In this document: one piece after another, positions 1 through 9,725 of the stretch
How positions within the stretch are numbered: the first letter of the stretch is position 1
Layout of the letters: the number at the start of each line of letters is the position of its first letter
From: Ilumatobacter fluminis
GTDB taxonomy: Bacteria > Actinomycetota > Acidimicrobiia > Acidimicrobiales > Ilumatobacteraceae
Assembly: GCF_004364865.1 (NCBI RefSeq)
Contig: NZ_SOAU01000001.1
Span: 3,256,001-3,320,000, forward strand
Direction: 5' to 3'
DNA: 64,000 bases
Notes under the pieces: model-generated
The model's input: the letters and a program-made list of their open reading frames with translations, nothing else
What the model was told of the DNA's origin: nothing
Database searches by the model: none
Made by a program: the position numbers and the translations under genes

Positions 1-2
1 TC

Positions 3-560
3 AAGTTGCGCTACTCGGCGCTCCCTGCACCTTTGGTGCTCGACCTCGGCGCCGGCGCGGCGCCGTGGTCGTGCGCGATCCTCGGCGCCAACCCGGGCGC
101 CACGGCGGTCGTGAACGACCTCGATGGGGTCGTCGACCTCGCCGAGGCCAAGCTGACCGAGCACGGGCTGACCGATCGCTGCGAGATCCGAGCGGGCGAC
201 TACCTCGAGATCGACGTCGAGGACGACTCGTACGACCTCGTCGTGCTCGGCCACATCCTGCGCGCCGAGAGCGGCGACCGTGCCCGCGCCTTGATCGATC
301 GCGCCGCACGCGCGTTGAAGCCCGGTGGACGCGTGCTGATCGGCGACTACTTCGCCGACCGCCAGCGCGCGCTCGAACCACACGCCCTGATGATGGGCGT
401 CACGATGATGGCCAGCACTCGCCACGGCCGCGTGTTCCGATACGCCGACCTCGCCACCGAGTTGCGCGACGCCGGCTTCGAGGCACTCCGCCTCATCGAG
501 CCGATCGGTTTCCAGATGGTCGCCGTCGGCACGCTCGCACCTGGAGGTACGACACCATGA
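3..560 (+). CDS. SAM-dependent methyltransferase, 5'-truncated by the window edge
   Basis: The frame is open from the first full codon, so the N-terminus lies outside the window; about 185 residues are visible. A glycine-rich SAM-binding motif I (VLDLGAGAAPW) is followed by an acidic motif II region (VVNDLDG), a motif III-like segment (SYDLVVLGHIL) and a post-motif KPGGRVLIGDY. These are the features of class I methyltransferases, and the layout resembles O-methyltransferase/hydroxyneurosporene-type enzymes in which an N-terminal dimerisation domain precedes this part. The substrate cannot be told. The stop overlaps the next start (ATGA), so it is translationally coupled to the amidohydrolase that follows. 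Confidence 0.8.
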   Translation, partial: KLRYSALPAPLVLDLGAGAAPWSCAILGANPGATAVVNDLDGVVDLAEAKLTEHGLTDRCEIRAGDYLEIDVEDDSYDLVVLGHILRAESGDRARALIDRAARALKPGGRVLIGDYFADRQRALEPHALMMGVTMMASTRHGRVFRYADLATELRDAGFEALRLIEPIGFQMVAVGTLAPGGTTP

Positions 561-1972
561 CCGACTCGAACGCGCACCCCGACGCTCCCCAGCCGATCGA
601 CACCCTCGTCGACGCCTGGTACGTCGTGACCATGAACGAGACCCGCGACATCATCCATCGCGGCTCGATCGCCATCCACGACGGAGTGATCGTCGAGGTC
701 GGCAAGACGGCCGACCTCGAGCGGCGCTACGCCCCGGCCCAGCGCCTCGGCGGCGACCGATTCGTCGCCGCGCCGGGCATGGTCAACACCCACATCCACA
801 TCACCGGCGAACCGTTGACCCGTGGCTACGTGCCCGACGACACCCCGTTCGAGGAGAACGTGTTCGTGTGGCTCACCAACCTGTACGCCGCCTACGCCGA
901 GGGTGACGAGCGGTGCTCCGCCCAGTTGGCAGCCACCGAGATGCTGCGGTCGGGAACCACCACCTTCCTCGAAGCCGGCACCGTCCGCCTCCTCGACGAG
1001 GTGTTCGACGGTCTCGCCGAGACGGGCATCCGGGGACGCCTCGGCGCCTGGGTGTGGGATCTTCCCCCTGAACCCGACGTGTACCGGCAAACGACAGACG
1101 AGGCGATCGCCCGGCTCGACGACCAGCTGACCCGCTACCGCTCGTTCGCCGAGGGTCGGTTGGGTGCCTGGTCGACGGTGGTCGGCCACACCACCTGCTC
1201 CGACCCACTCTGGAAGGCGGCGCGCGAGCTCGCCGACACCCACGACGTCGGACTCAGCTTCCACATGTCGCCCGCCAAGTCCGACCCCGACGGCTTCATC
1301 GCGGAGTTCGGGCAGCGCCCGTTCGAGCACCTCGACGAGATCGGCGTGCTCGGTGACGACGCCTGTGCGACGCACTGCGTCCACGTGGACGATCGCGAGA
1401 TCGACACGATGGCTCGCACCGGCACCAGTGTCGCCCACTGCCCGACCACCGCGCTCAAGGTCAGCTACGGCGTGACCCAGATCGGCAAGATGCCCGAGAT
1501 GGTGCAGCGAGGCGTGAACGTCTCGATCGGCACCGACGGCAACAACGCCTCGAACTACTCCGACCTCATGCGGGCCACCTACCTCGTCGCCGGGCTCTTC
1601 AAGGACGGCCGGATCGACCCCCAGATGTTCCCAGCCGAGAAGGCGCTCGAGATGGCGACCCTCGGTGGCGCTCGCTCGATGACGATGGACGACCAGATCG
1701 GCTCGCTCGAAGTCGGCAAGCGTGCCGACGTGGTGCTGCACGACACCGACCGGCCCGAGTGGCGACCGTTGTTCAACGTCGTCAACCAGCTGGTCTGGTC
1801 GGCCGACGGTCGTGGTGTCCACACCGTCTTGGTCGACGGCCGCGTCGTCGTGGAGGATGGCCACATGACGACGATCGACGAAGCGGCGCTGTGGGCCGAG
1901 GCCCAGCAGCGCGGCGGAGACATCGTCGCCCGTTCCGGACTGCCCGACCGGGCGAAGTTCCCCGTTCTGTGA
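557..1972 (+). CDS. Metal-dependent amidohydrolase (cytosine/SAH-deaminase-like)
   Basis: A 471-residue protein of the amidohydrolase superfamily, TIM-barrel deaminase/chlorohydrolase branch (TrzN, SsnA and MtaD relatives). Metal ligands can be placed: the HxH pair at His79/His81 (NTHIHITGE), His236 (FHMSP), His273/His276 (HCVHVDD) and Asp327 (GTDGNN). The C-terminus has the usual composite-domain sequence (GKRADVVLHD, then VLVDGRVVVEDG). The start overlaps the methyltransferase stop by 4 bp. Family members deaminate purines or pterins or hydrolyse triazines; the exact substrate is not readable here. Pairing with a methyltransferase and a TauE/SafE exporter suggests a small catabolic or salvage operon. 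I am sure of the superfamily, not of the reaction. Confidence 0.85.
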   Translation: MTDSNAHPDAPQPIDTLVDAWYVVTMNETRDIIHRGSIAIHDGVIVEVGKTADLERRYAPAQRLGGDRFVAAPGMVNTHIHITGEPLTRGYVPDDTPFEENVFVWLTNLYAAYAEGDERCSAQLAATEMLRSGTTTFLEAGTVRLLDEVFDGLAETGIRGRLGAWVWDLPPEPDVYRQTTDEAIARLDDQLTRYRSFAEGRLGAWSTVVGHTTCSDPLWKAARELADTHDVGLSFHMSPAKSDPDGFIAEFGQRPFEHLDEIGVLGDDACATHCVHVDDREIDTMARTGTSVAHCPTTALKVSYGVTQIGKMPEMVQRGVNVSIGTDGNNASNYSDLMRATYLVAGLFKDGRIDPQMFPAEKALEMATLGGARSMTMDDQIGSLEVGKRADVVLHDTDRPEWRPLFNVVNQLVWSADGRGVHTVLVDGRVVVEDGHMTTIDEAALWAEAQQRGGDIVARSGLPDRAKFPVL

Positions 1973-1997
1973 TGCCCGACGCGATGGAGCGTGACTC

Positions 1998-2732
1998 ATG
2001 ACCTGGTGGGAGGCGATCCTCCTCGTCGTCGGCGGCCTGGCCGCCGGCGTCATCAACACGATGGCCGGTGGCGGGTCCGCGCTGACCGTGCCACTGCTGG
2101 TGCTCGCCGGCGTACCCGGCAACCAGGCGAACGGTTCGAACCGTGTCGGCATCCTCGCCGCCAGCGCATCGGCGGTGCTGTCGTTCCGCAACTCGAAGGC
2201 GACGTCGCTCGACGGCTCGTCGAAGGTGCTGCTGCCGACGGTGATCGGTTCGGTCATCGGCTCGGTCGCGATCAGCCAGATCGCCGACGACACGTTCGAG
2301 ACCGTCTTCGGGGTGCTGATGATCCCGATCGTCATCCTGACCGTGCTCAAGCCGAAGCCCAAGCTCGAGGTCGAGCCGTGGCCGGCGTGGGTCACCTTCG
2401 CCGTCTTTCTCGGGATCGGTATGTACGGCGGCGCGTTCCAGGCCGGCGTGGGACTGGTGCTGCTCACGGCGCTGACGCGGGCCGGCTACGACCTGGTGAC
2501 CGCCAACAACATCAAGGTGTTCATCAACCTCGTCGTGACGGCGATCGCCCTGCCCGTGTTCATCATCAACGGCGACGTTGTCTGGGGCCCGGCGCTGATC
2601 CTCGCTGCCGGCTTCCTCGCCGGCGGCTGGTTCGGCGCCAAGCTCGCCGTCAAGGGCGGCGAACAACTCGTGCGCATCTTCATGATCGTCGCCGCCCTCT
2701 ACCTCGCCGGCAGCCTCATCGGCGTCTGGTGA
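1998..2732 (+). CDS. TauE/SafE family membrane transporter
   Basis: A 244-residue, very hydrophobic protein with about eight predicted membrane segments arranged as two related halves, as is usual for TauE/SafE (DUF81). The first half carries the family glycine pattern (GGLAAGVINTMAGGGS) and a later half repeats it (GIGMYGGAFQAGVG). Family members export sulfite, sulfonates or other organic anions, or act as uptake permeases; the substrate here is unknown. It starts 25 bp after the amidohydrolase on the same strand and is probably co-transcribed with it, so it may move that enzyme's substrate or product. Confidence 0.85.
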   Translation: MTWWEAILLVVGGLAAGVINTMAGGGSALTVPLLVLAGVPGNQANGSNRVGILAASASAVLSFRNSKATSLDGSSKVLLPTVIGSVIGSVAISQIADDTFETVFGVLMIPIVILTVLKPKPKLEVEPWPAWVTFAVFLGIGMYGGAFQAGVGLVLLTALTRAGYDLVTANNIKVFINLVVTAIALPVFIINGDVVWGPALILAAGFLAGGWFGAKLAVKGGEQLVRIFMIVAALYLAGSLIGVW

Positions 2733-2800
2733 CGACGCTCCTCACCGGTACGAACGAACACATCCACCGTCTCGACGGCCGGACCGGCCAGTCTGAGGCG

Positions 2801-3304
2801 ATGCGGTTCTTCAACGCCACGAGGTCGCCGTCCGACGACGGTGAGCTCGCGAGGCTCCGACAACTCTTCCTCCAGTTCTGCGGCGCGTTCGCCCTCATCG
2901 GCGTCGTGGCGTTCATGCTGGGCAACGACGAGCAGCGTTGGGATCCGGCGATCTCCGTCGGCTTGATCGTCATCGTCGGGCTCGCGTCGCTGCTCGGCGA
3001 CCGGTTCGTCGCCCGACGCCTCGACTGCACGTCGGACGGTTCGCTCGTCGACAGCTACCGGAGCCGCTTCTTCCTGCGCGTCGCCATCGCCGAGATCCCG
3101 GCGCTGGCGGCGTTCGGACTCTCGGTCGGCGCCGCACCGTGGTGGGTCTACTTCGTCGGACTGCCGTTCAGTGCGTTCAGCCTCGTTCGGCTGGCGCCCA
3201 TCGCGCGGAACGTCGAGCGCGACGAGCAGCTCCTGCGCGCTCGGGGCTGCCACCGGCCGTTGGGCCAGCTGCTGGGTGTCGAACAACCGGGACTGATCAG
3301 CTGA
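2801..3304 (+). CDS. Hypothetical membrane protein
   Basis: A 167-residue protein with about four hydrophobic segments (FALIGVVAFML, ISVGLIVIVGLASLL, AIAEIPALAAFGLSVG, WWVYFVGLPFSAFSLV) and a charged C-terminal tail. I recognise no family. The start is uncertain. ATG at 2801 is preferred because the 24 codons before it look non-coding, but a GTG at 2729 overlapping the exporter stop (GTGA) would give 191 residues. It follows the TauE/SafE gene on the same strand and faces the convergent RidA gene. Confidence 0.6.
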   Translation: MRFFNATRSPSDDGELARLRQLFLQFCGAFALIGVVAFMLGNDEQRWDPAISVGLIVIVGLASLLGDRFVARRLDCTSDGSLVDSYRSRFFLRVAIAEIPALAAFGLSVGAAPWWVYFVGLPFSAFSLVRLAPIARNVERDEQLLRARGCHRPLGQLLGVEQPGLIS

Positions 3305-3316
3305 ACTCGACAGCCG

Positions 3317-3700
3317 TCAGGCTCGCAGGATGGTGGCGTCGATCTCGACGAGCTGGTCGGTGTAGCCGAGGTCGTTGACGCCGAGCAGCGTGGCGGGTGG
3401 CACCGGCCCCTCGAACCACGCGGTCACCGCGTCCCACGCCGTCGTCAGGTTCGTGTGCTCACCGACGACGTAGATCGTCAGTTGTCGGACGTCGGCGAGT
3501 TCGAATCCGTGCACACCGATCACGCTGCGAAGGTTGTCGAGGCACTGGGTCGCCTGCCGGCGCGGGTCGCCGACACCCACCACGGTCCCGTGCTCGTCGT
3601 GTGGCACCTGACCGGCGACGAACAATCGGTCACCGACCACGTCGGCGTACCGGTACCCCGGTGTCGGAGCGAGGCCTGCAGCGAGCTCGTCGTCGTTCAT
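3317..3700 (-). CDS. RidA/YjgF family enamine-imine deaminase
   Basis: A 127-residue RidA (YjgF/YER057c/UK114) family protein, the usual family length. The recognisable order is RLFVAGQVPHDEHG near the N-terminus, then ATQCLDNLRSVIG in the helix and LTIYVVGEHTN followed by PPATLLGVNDLG near the C-terminus. RidA enzymes hydrolyse reactive enamine/imine intermediates made by PLP enzymes. The conserved arginine of the canonical IRTTVQ..R signature is not clearly present, so this may be an Rid subgroup with another role. The start is supported by a promoter-like TACGGT box (minus strand) 6 nt before the ATG, which implies a leaderless mRNA. Confidence 0.85.
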   Translation of the reverse strand: MNDDELAAGLAPTPGYRYADVVGDRLFVAGQVPHDEHGTVVGVGDPRRQATQCLDNLRSVIGVHGFELADVRQLTIYVVGEHTNLTTAWDAVTAWFEGPVPPATLLGVNDLGYTDQLVEIDATILRA

Positions 3701-3706
3701 GGGTCG

Positions 3707-3712
3707 ACCGTA
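3707..3712 (-). promoter_or_regulatory. -10 box of leaderless RidA-family gene
   Basis: On the minus strand this reads TACGGT, a TANNNT actinobacterial -10 box, ending 6 nt before the ATG at 3700. Transcription would begin at or next to the start codon. No convincing -35 is visible. Confidence 0.5.
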
Positions 3713-3752
3713 GCGGCGCCCGTGGAGTCGAGCGGCGCCGCTTCCGGTGTGG

Positions 3753-4679
3753 TCAGGCCGGGACGATCTCGGGGAACGTCCAGGATCCGTCGAGGATCTC
3801 GGGTTCCGGCTCGTACATCCGGACGACGTAGTTCCAGCCTTCCGAAACCGGGATGACGTTGCCCAGGTTCGGGTCACCACCGAAACGGATGGTGATCGAC
3901 CCGTCAGGATCGGGTGTGGCGGTCACGTTGTTGTAGCTGTACACGCCCTGGTCGTTCTCGGGGATGAAGCCGTCGGCGTCGTACACGATCGCGGACCAGA
4001 ACGCCCTGACCGGCACGTCACGGACCGTCACGAGATGTGGCGTTCCGTCGTTGCGCTCGACCGAGCCGAGCACGGCGAAGGTGTTCTGCAGCGGCATGCC
4101 TCCCCATCCGGCGGCCGCCATGACCAGGTGCTTGATCGGGTCGACGTCCCCCTTCGCTCCGAACCCTCCTTCGTTGCTGATCCCGAGCTTGGCGAGCGTG
4201 TTGAGGGCATCGCGTGCGATCGACAACTGCTCGAGGTCCCAGTCGGGCAGGTCGAGTGCTCCGCTCCCGCCGCCCTCGATCCGAAGGCCGTCCTGCAGTG
4301 CATTGGTCGCTGCGACGTCCGCAGGGTCGAGAAACGTGCGGACGATCAAGTAGGCGTATCGAGTGCCGACCCGATCCTGTGACAGCTCGTACTCGCCGGG
4401 TTCGGTGAACGCGAAGCTGTAGTGGTCCTGGTCGATCACGTGCAGGCTCTGGTATCGGCCGCCGGTCTCGGGCATCACGACGGTCGCCGGCTCGGCCAGG
4501 TCGAGCACCGCCGAGGAGTACAGCGTGTCGTAGTTCATCCGGATGACGTCCTGGCGATCGATCGGAGTCGGTCGGCGCAGATGAACCCAGGTGTTGAGAC
4601 CGACGGCACCGGCGACCTTCCTGATCGCCGTGTCGGACTCGGCTCGTGCGAAGTTCTCGACCGTGACGTCAACGGGCAT
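3753..4679 (-). CDS. DUF1254/DUF1214 domain protein
   Basis: A 308-residue protein. The N-terminal half carries the DUF1254 signature (VIRMNYDTLYSSAVLDL, then GRYQSLHVIDQDHYSF). The C-terminal half ends in the DUF1214 pattern, with FWSAIVYDADG, a YSYNN turn and GWNYVVRMYEP. The domain pair is known from mostly exported or periplasmic bacterial proteins of uncertain function, but no signal peptide is visible here. The start is supported by a purine-rich ribosome site (AAGGAAGG on the minus strand) about 5 nt before the ATG. It lies downstream of the arylsulfotransferase-like lipoprotein on the same strand, 136 bp apart, and may be transcribed separately. Confidence 0.85.
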   Translation of the reverse strand: MPVDVTVENFARAESDTAIRKVAGAVGLNTWVHLRRPTPIDRQDVIRMNYDTLYSSAVLDLAEPATVVMPETGGRYQSLHVIDQDHYSFAFTEPGEYELSQDRVGTRYAYLIVRTFLDPADVAATNALQDGLRIEGGGSGALDLPDWDLEQLSIARDALNTLAKLGISNEGGFGAKGDVDPIKHLVMAAAGWGGMPLQNTFAVLGSVERNDGTPHLVTVRDVPVRAFWSAIVYDADGFIPENDQGVYSYNNVTATPDPDGSITIRFGGDPNLGNVIPVSEGWNYVVRMYEPEPEILDGSWTFPEIVPA

Positions 4680-4815
4680 GGCTGCCTTCCTTTCCTCGAG
4701 TACGGCACCAGCACTCGCCGCCAGGCCGCGCTTGACAGCGTCGCGCTCGACGACGTCGCCGACCAGGGCCGTCCGACCCGACGCGATCGGAAGGGGCCGG
4801 ACGACCGCCGGTTCC

Positions 4816-6207
4816 TCAGCGGAGGAGACCGGGTTCGGCGACGAGGGCGCGGTAGCTGACCATCAGCTCCACCGCCTCGTCGACCGTCTGGCGACGGCCG
4901 TCGGCCGTGCCGTCGACGTCGCGCACGCGAGCGATCTCGGTGCCGTCCGCAGCCATGATCGACACCCCGGTCGCCGAGCACCCCCAGGCGACCACCCACA
5001 GGTCGTCCGACTCGCCGAGACGCGACGCCGAACCGGCACAGCCGGAGTTGGCCCCGGTCGCATCCTCGATCACCGTCTCGATCGTCGCCACATCGCCGTC
5101 GACCGAGAACACGATCACTCGGGCGGGTCGTTCGGTGTCGCTCGCGTTGTCGAACACCGAATAGCGGCCGTCACCGAGCGGCACGAGATGGTGGGGAGCG
5201 CTCAGCAGCGCCTGCTGGGGTTCCGAGCCCGGATCGCCGAGCAGGCCGCCTGGGTCGGCCACGTCGAGCGCTGCCGCACCGTCATCGCTCCCGAATGTCC
5301 ACGCCAGTTCACCGGACTCGACATCGAGCGCGAACAGCGTGTTGAGGTTGCGCGTCGATACGAGCAGCAGCCCGGTGTCGTCCTCGACCTCGACGCTGTT
5401 GCAGTGCACCGGGTCGAGATTCCAGGTGACGGCGTTGCCACGCTGGAACTCCCAGAGGTCGGCCGGGAGGTGTTCGAGCAGGTCCCACTCCTGATCGACT
5501 ATGCCGTCGGGGTCCACGTGGGTGACGACGCAGCCGACCATTGTCTCGTCGGCGGCGACGTCGACACACGGCAGCGCCTCCGACGTCGTGCAGTCGATCT
5601 CGGGGTACCTGATGCTCCAGAAGCCCTCGCCGTCGTCGTCGTAGTGGAGTTCGTGGAAGTCGAGTTCGAGATCGGTGATCGAGTCGTCGGTCACGATCTC
5701 GCCGCCGGCGGTCGTGGACACGACACTGCACAACGAGAAGCTGCCGACCTCGCAGGTGCCGGTGAGGAAGGCGAGCCCGTCGGCGCCGACGTCGGCCGCG
5801 AACCCGATGCCGATGTCACCGTCGAGTGCGATCGCATCACTCGGCAGCAGCTGTGCCGTCAGCTCCAGCACGGAATTGTCCTCGTCGTGGATGGGACCGA
5901 TCAGGTAGATCGCCGATGTCTCCTCGGCGAGGTCGTTCCACCGTGCCTCGTCGAGGACCTCCATCGTCAACCGCCAGTCGGCGAGATCGACGGTGCCGTC
6001 GTCGACGGGCGCCGCTGCGGTCGTCGGGGCTGCTGCCGTCGTCGCCGCCGTCGTCGTCGCAGCGACGGTCGTCGGCGCTGCGGTCGTGACGGGCACCGTC
6101 GTCGCAGGCACGGTGGTCGCCGGTGCGGCGGCGTCCGAGCCGCTGCATGCAGCGGCTGCGAGCGCGACGGCCGCGACGAGCAGGGTGAGGCGCGAGGTGG
6201 TCGACAT
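4816..6207 (-). CDS. Arylsulfotransferase-like (ASST) lipoprotein
   Basis: A 463-residue protein starting at ATG 6207. It opens with a lipoprotein signal (hydrophobic core LLVAAVALAAAAC, lipobox ending AAAC), so it is probably anchored to the outer face of the membrane. A Thr/Ala/Pro spacer (residues about 25-70) follows, then a beta-propeller-like domain. That domain has the arylsulfotransferase hallmarks: DPVHCNSVEV, LLVSTRNLNTLFALD, ESGELAWTFG and SAPHHLVPLGDGRYSVFDN. The His in DPVHCN lies where ASST enzymes have a catalytic or metal-near histidine. Several Cys pairs suggest disulfides. Whether it transfers sulfate is inference; many actinobacterial members are uncharacterised. An upstream in-frame ATG at 6288 would add 27 residues before the signal and is less likely. 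Confidence 0.75.
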   Translation of the reverse strand: MSTTSRLTLLVAAVALAAAACSGSDAAAPATTVPATTVPVTTAAPTTVAATTTAATTAAAPTTAAAPVDDGTVDLADWRLTMEVLDEARWNDLAEETSAIYLIGPIHDEDNSVLELTAQLLPSDAIALDGDIGIGFAADVGADGLAFLTGTCEVGSFSLCSVVSTTAGGEIVTDDSITDLELDFHELHYDDDGEGFWSIRYPEIDCTTSEALPCVDVAADETMVGCVVTHVDPDGIVDQEWDLLEHLPADLWEFQRGNAVTWNLDPVHCNSVEVEDDTGLLLVSTRNLNTLFALDVESGELAWTFGSDDGAAALDVADPGGLLGDPGSEPQQALLSAPHHLVPLGDGRYSVFDNASDTERPARVIVFSVDGDVATIETVIEDATGANSGCAGSASRLGESDDLWVVAWGCSATGVSIMAADGTEIARVRDVDGTADGRRQTVDEAVELMVSYRALVAEPGLLR

Positions 6208-6298
6208 GCCCTCCGGGTCTACCGCCGATCCTGCCTTCATGTCGCGGCGAGAACCGGGATCGTGACCGACCGGAAACATGGCGTTCACGCTTTGGTCT

Positions 6299-6311
6299 TA
6301 TGGTCAGTCCA
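6299..6311 (+). promoter_or_regulatory. -10 box and GntR/FadR-type operator before the acetamidase-urease operon
   Basis: TATGGT (6299-6304) fits a TANNNT -10 box and ends 7 nt before ATG 6312, which would make the operon leaderless. TGGTCAGTCCA (6301-6311) overlaps it and matches the FadR/PdhR-type GntR half-site pair TGGTNNGACCA in all but one base. An almost identical TTATGGT-AG-CCA block lies in front of the Rieske gene (11900-11913). A repressor bound here would block the promoter. No GntR gene lies in the window. Confidence 0.5.
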
Positions 6312-7343
6312 ATGACGGAACGACTGATGGCGACGCCGGACACCTGCTACTGGGGCTACCTCGACCGGGAGCAACCCGCCGTGCTCGACGTCGAGCCCGG
6401 CACCACGATCACCATCGAGGCAGTCACCCACCACTCCGGTGACGCGCCCGATCTCCTGATGGACGAGGGCGTCACGAAGATCTGGGACGGCATCCCCGAG
6501 TCGGAGCGCTCCCCCGGCGTCCACATCATGACCGGGCCGATCAACGTCCGTGGCGCGAAGCCGGGCGACACCCTGCGGGTCGAGCTGCTCTCGATGAAGC
6601 CTCGCATGCCGTACGGCTCGAACTGCGCGGCCAACTGGGGCCTGTTCCACCAGGAGTTCGGCAAGGAGCGGATCACGATCTACGAACTGGTCGACATGCC
6701 GTCGGACGGTTCGTTCCCCACCAGCGCCCGCCCGATGTTCGGCTACGACTTCAAGACGCTCGAGCTGTACGACATCCCGGGCATCGTGACACCGCCCGAC
6801 CCGGCCGCTCGCGAACCGTTCGGTCGCCAGGTCACCGTTCCGGTCCGGCCGCACCTCGGCCTGATGGGCGTCGCTCCGGAAGGCGAACGCCGCAGCAGCA
6901 TCCCGCCCGGTGTGTTCGGCGGCAACGTCGACAACTGGCGGTTCGGCCCCGGCGCCACCGTGCACTACCCGGTCTTCGCCGAGGGAGCCGGCTTCTACGT
7001 CGGCGACCCCCACTTCGCCCAGGGCGACGGCGAGATGTGCGGCACAGCGATCGAAGCCTCGCTCGACGTGACCCTGCGCCTGTCGCTCGCCGACGACGTC
7101 TCCACGACGAGCCCGCTCCTCAAGACCGACACCCACTGGTACACGCACGGTTTCGGCGACGACCTCGACGAGGCGATGAAGATGGCGGCCGACCAGGTGC
7201 TGCGGCTGATGGTCGACCGTGGCGGCTTCACGATGGACGAGGCCTATTCTCTGGCTTCGGTGGCCGTCGACTTGGGCGTGACCCAGGTCGTCGACGGCAC
7301 CGTCGGCTGCCACGCCGGCGTCGCACTCGATCTGATCGGATGA
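6312..7343 (+). CDS. Acetamidase/formamidase (FmdA/AmdA family)
   Basis: A 343-residue protein of the FmdA/AmdA family, which hydrolyses short amides (acetamide, formamide) to ammonia and the acid. Visible family elements are [16 protein letters not shown] near the N-terminus, [19 protein letters not shown], the glycine/asparagine stretch [27 protein letters not shown] with [10 protein letters not shown], and the C-terminal [16 protein letters not shown] 6312 is chosen because it sits 7 nt after the TATGGT box; ATG 6300 lies inside that box. It is the first gene of the urease operon (4 bp to ureAB), so amide and urea nitrogen would be released together as ammonia. Confidence 0.88.
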   Translation: MTERLMATPDTCYWGYLDREQPAVLDVEPGTTITIEAVTHHSGDAPDLLMDEGVTKIWDGIPESERSPGVHIMTGPINVRGAKPGDTLRVELLSMKPRMPYGSNCAANWGLFHQEFGKERITIYELVDMPSDGSFPTSARPMFGYDFKTLELYDIPGIVTPPDPAAREPFGRQVTVPVRPHLGLMGVAPEGERRSSIPPGVFGGNVDNWRFGPGATVHYPVFAEGAGFYVGDPHFAQGDGEMCGTAIEASLDVTLRLSLADDVSTTSPLLKTDTHWYTHGFGDDLDEAMKMAADQVLRLMVDRGGFTMDEAYSLASVAVDLGVTQVVDGTVGCHAGVALDLIG

Positions 7344-7347
7344 ACCC

Positions 7348-8018
<671 letters not shown>

Positions 8019-8022
<4 letters not shown>

Positions 8023-9725
8023 GCACGATCGATCGTTCCCGCTACCGCGCCCTCTACGGGCCCACCACCGGAGACCGCATCCGCCTGGCCGACACCGACC
8101 TCTGGATCGAGGTGACCGAGGATCACTGCGCCGGCGGCGACGAGGTCGTGTTCGGCGGCGGCAAGGTGATCCGCGAGTCCATGGGCCAGTCGACCCTGCG
8201 CCGGGTCGACGGCGCACCCGACGTCGTCATCACCGGGGCCGTCGTGCTCGACCACTGGGGCATCGTCAAGGCCGACATCGGTCTCCGCGACGGACGGATC
8301 GTCGGCATCGGGAAGGCCGGCAACCCCGACACGATGGACGGTGTCGACCCGGCACTGGTCATCGGTCCGTCGACCGAGGTGATCGCCGGCAACGGCAAGA
8401 TCGTGACTGCCGGAGCGATCGACTGCCACGTCCACCTGATCTGCCCACAACTGTTCGACGAGGCGCTTGCCGCCGGCATCACGTCGATCGTCGGTGGGGG
8501 CACCGGCCCCGCGGAGGGAACCAAGGCGACGACCGTCACCGGCGCCTGGCACCTCGAACGGATGCTGGAGGCGACCGATCACTGGCCCGTGAACGTGGCG
8601 CTGCTCGGCAAGGGCAACACCACCGATCACGAGGCGATGTGGGAACAGCTGCGCGGTGGTGCGGCAGGCTTCAAGCTGCACGAGGACTGGGGCACGACCC
8701 CGGCGGCGATCGACGCCTGCCTGACCGTCGCCGACCAGTCGGGCGTGCAGGTCGCGATCCACACCGACACCTTGAACGAGGCGGGCTACGTCGAGTCGAC
8801 GCTCGACGCGATCGGCGGCCGATCGATCCACACGTTCCACACCGAAGGCGCCGGCGGCGGTCACGCTCCCGACATCATGACGGTGGCCAGTCACCCCAAC
8901 GTCATGCCGTCGTCGACGAACCCGACGCGGCCGCACACCGTCAACACGGTCGACGAACACCTCGACATGCTGATGGTCTGTCACCACCTGAACCCGGCGG
9001 TGGCTGAAGACCTGGCGTTCGCCGAGAGCCGCATCCGGCCTTCGACCATCGCCGCCGAGGACGTCCTGCACGACCTCGGTGCGATCTCGATCATCGGGTC
9101 GGACTCGCAGGCGATGGGCCGCATCGGCGAGGTCGTCATCCGCACCTGGCAGACGGCACACGTCATGAAACGACGGCTCGGATCGCTGCCCGGCGACGGC
9201 GCCGCGGACAACCTGCGCGCACGGCGCTACGTGGCCAAGTACACGATCGCCCCGGCGATCACCCACGGTCTCGAGCGCGAGGTCGGCTCCGTCGAGGTCG
9301 GCAAGCTCGCCGACCTGGTGCTGTGGGACCCGGCCTTCTTCGGCGTCCGTCCCCATGCCGTGCTCAAGGGCGGCATGATCGCCTGGGCGACGATGGGCGA
9401 CGCCAACGCGTCGATCCCGACGCCGCAGCCCGAGCTGCCCCGTCCGATGTTCGGTGCCGCACCGGCCGTTGCACCGGGTCGCTCCGTGTCGTGGGTCGCT
9501 CAGGCCGCCCTCGACGACGGCCTCCCCGACCGCCTGCGGGTCGCACGCGAGCTGCGACCGGTCGCCGACACCCGCTCACGCGGCAAGGCCGACCTCCCAC
9601 TCAACGACGCCACACCGCGCATCGACATCGACCCCGACACGTTCGCCGTCCGGATCGACGGCGAGCTGATCACCGAGGCACCCGCCGAGGAGCTGCCGAT
9701 GGCCCAGCGCTACTTCCTGTTCTGA
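8019..9725 (+). CDS. ureC: Urease subunit alpha (catalytic)
   Basis: A 568-residue protein, the normal UreC length. All expected di-nickel site residues are visible: His137 and His139 (DCHVHL), the carbamylated Lys219 (GFKLHED), His248 (IHTDTLNE), His274 ([11 protein letters not shown]) and Asp362 (GSDSQAMGR). The mobile-flap Cys321-His322-His323 (MVCHHLN) is also intact, so the enzyme should be active. Start and stop are coupled: ATG overlaps the ureAB stop, and the stop overlaps the ureF start. The gene is the core of the acetamidase-urease operon. Confidence 0.97.

Noticed and set aside
2137-2150. tRNA T-loop-like GGTTCGAACC (also at 21815)
   Set aside because: Both lie inside clear coding sequences and no cloverleaf partner arms are present.
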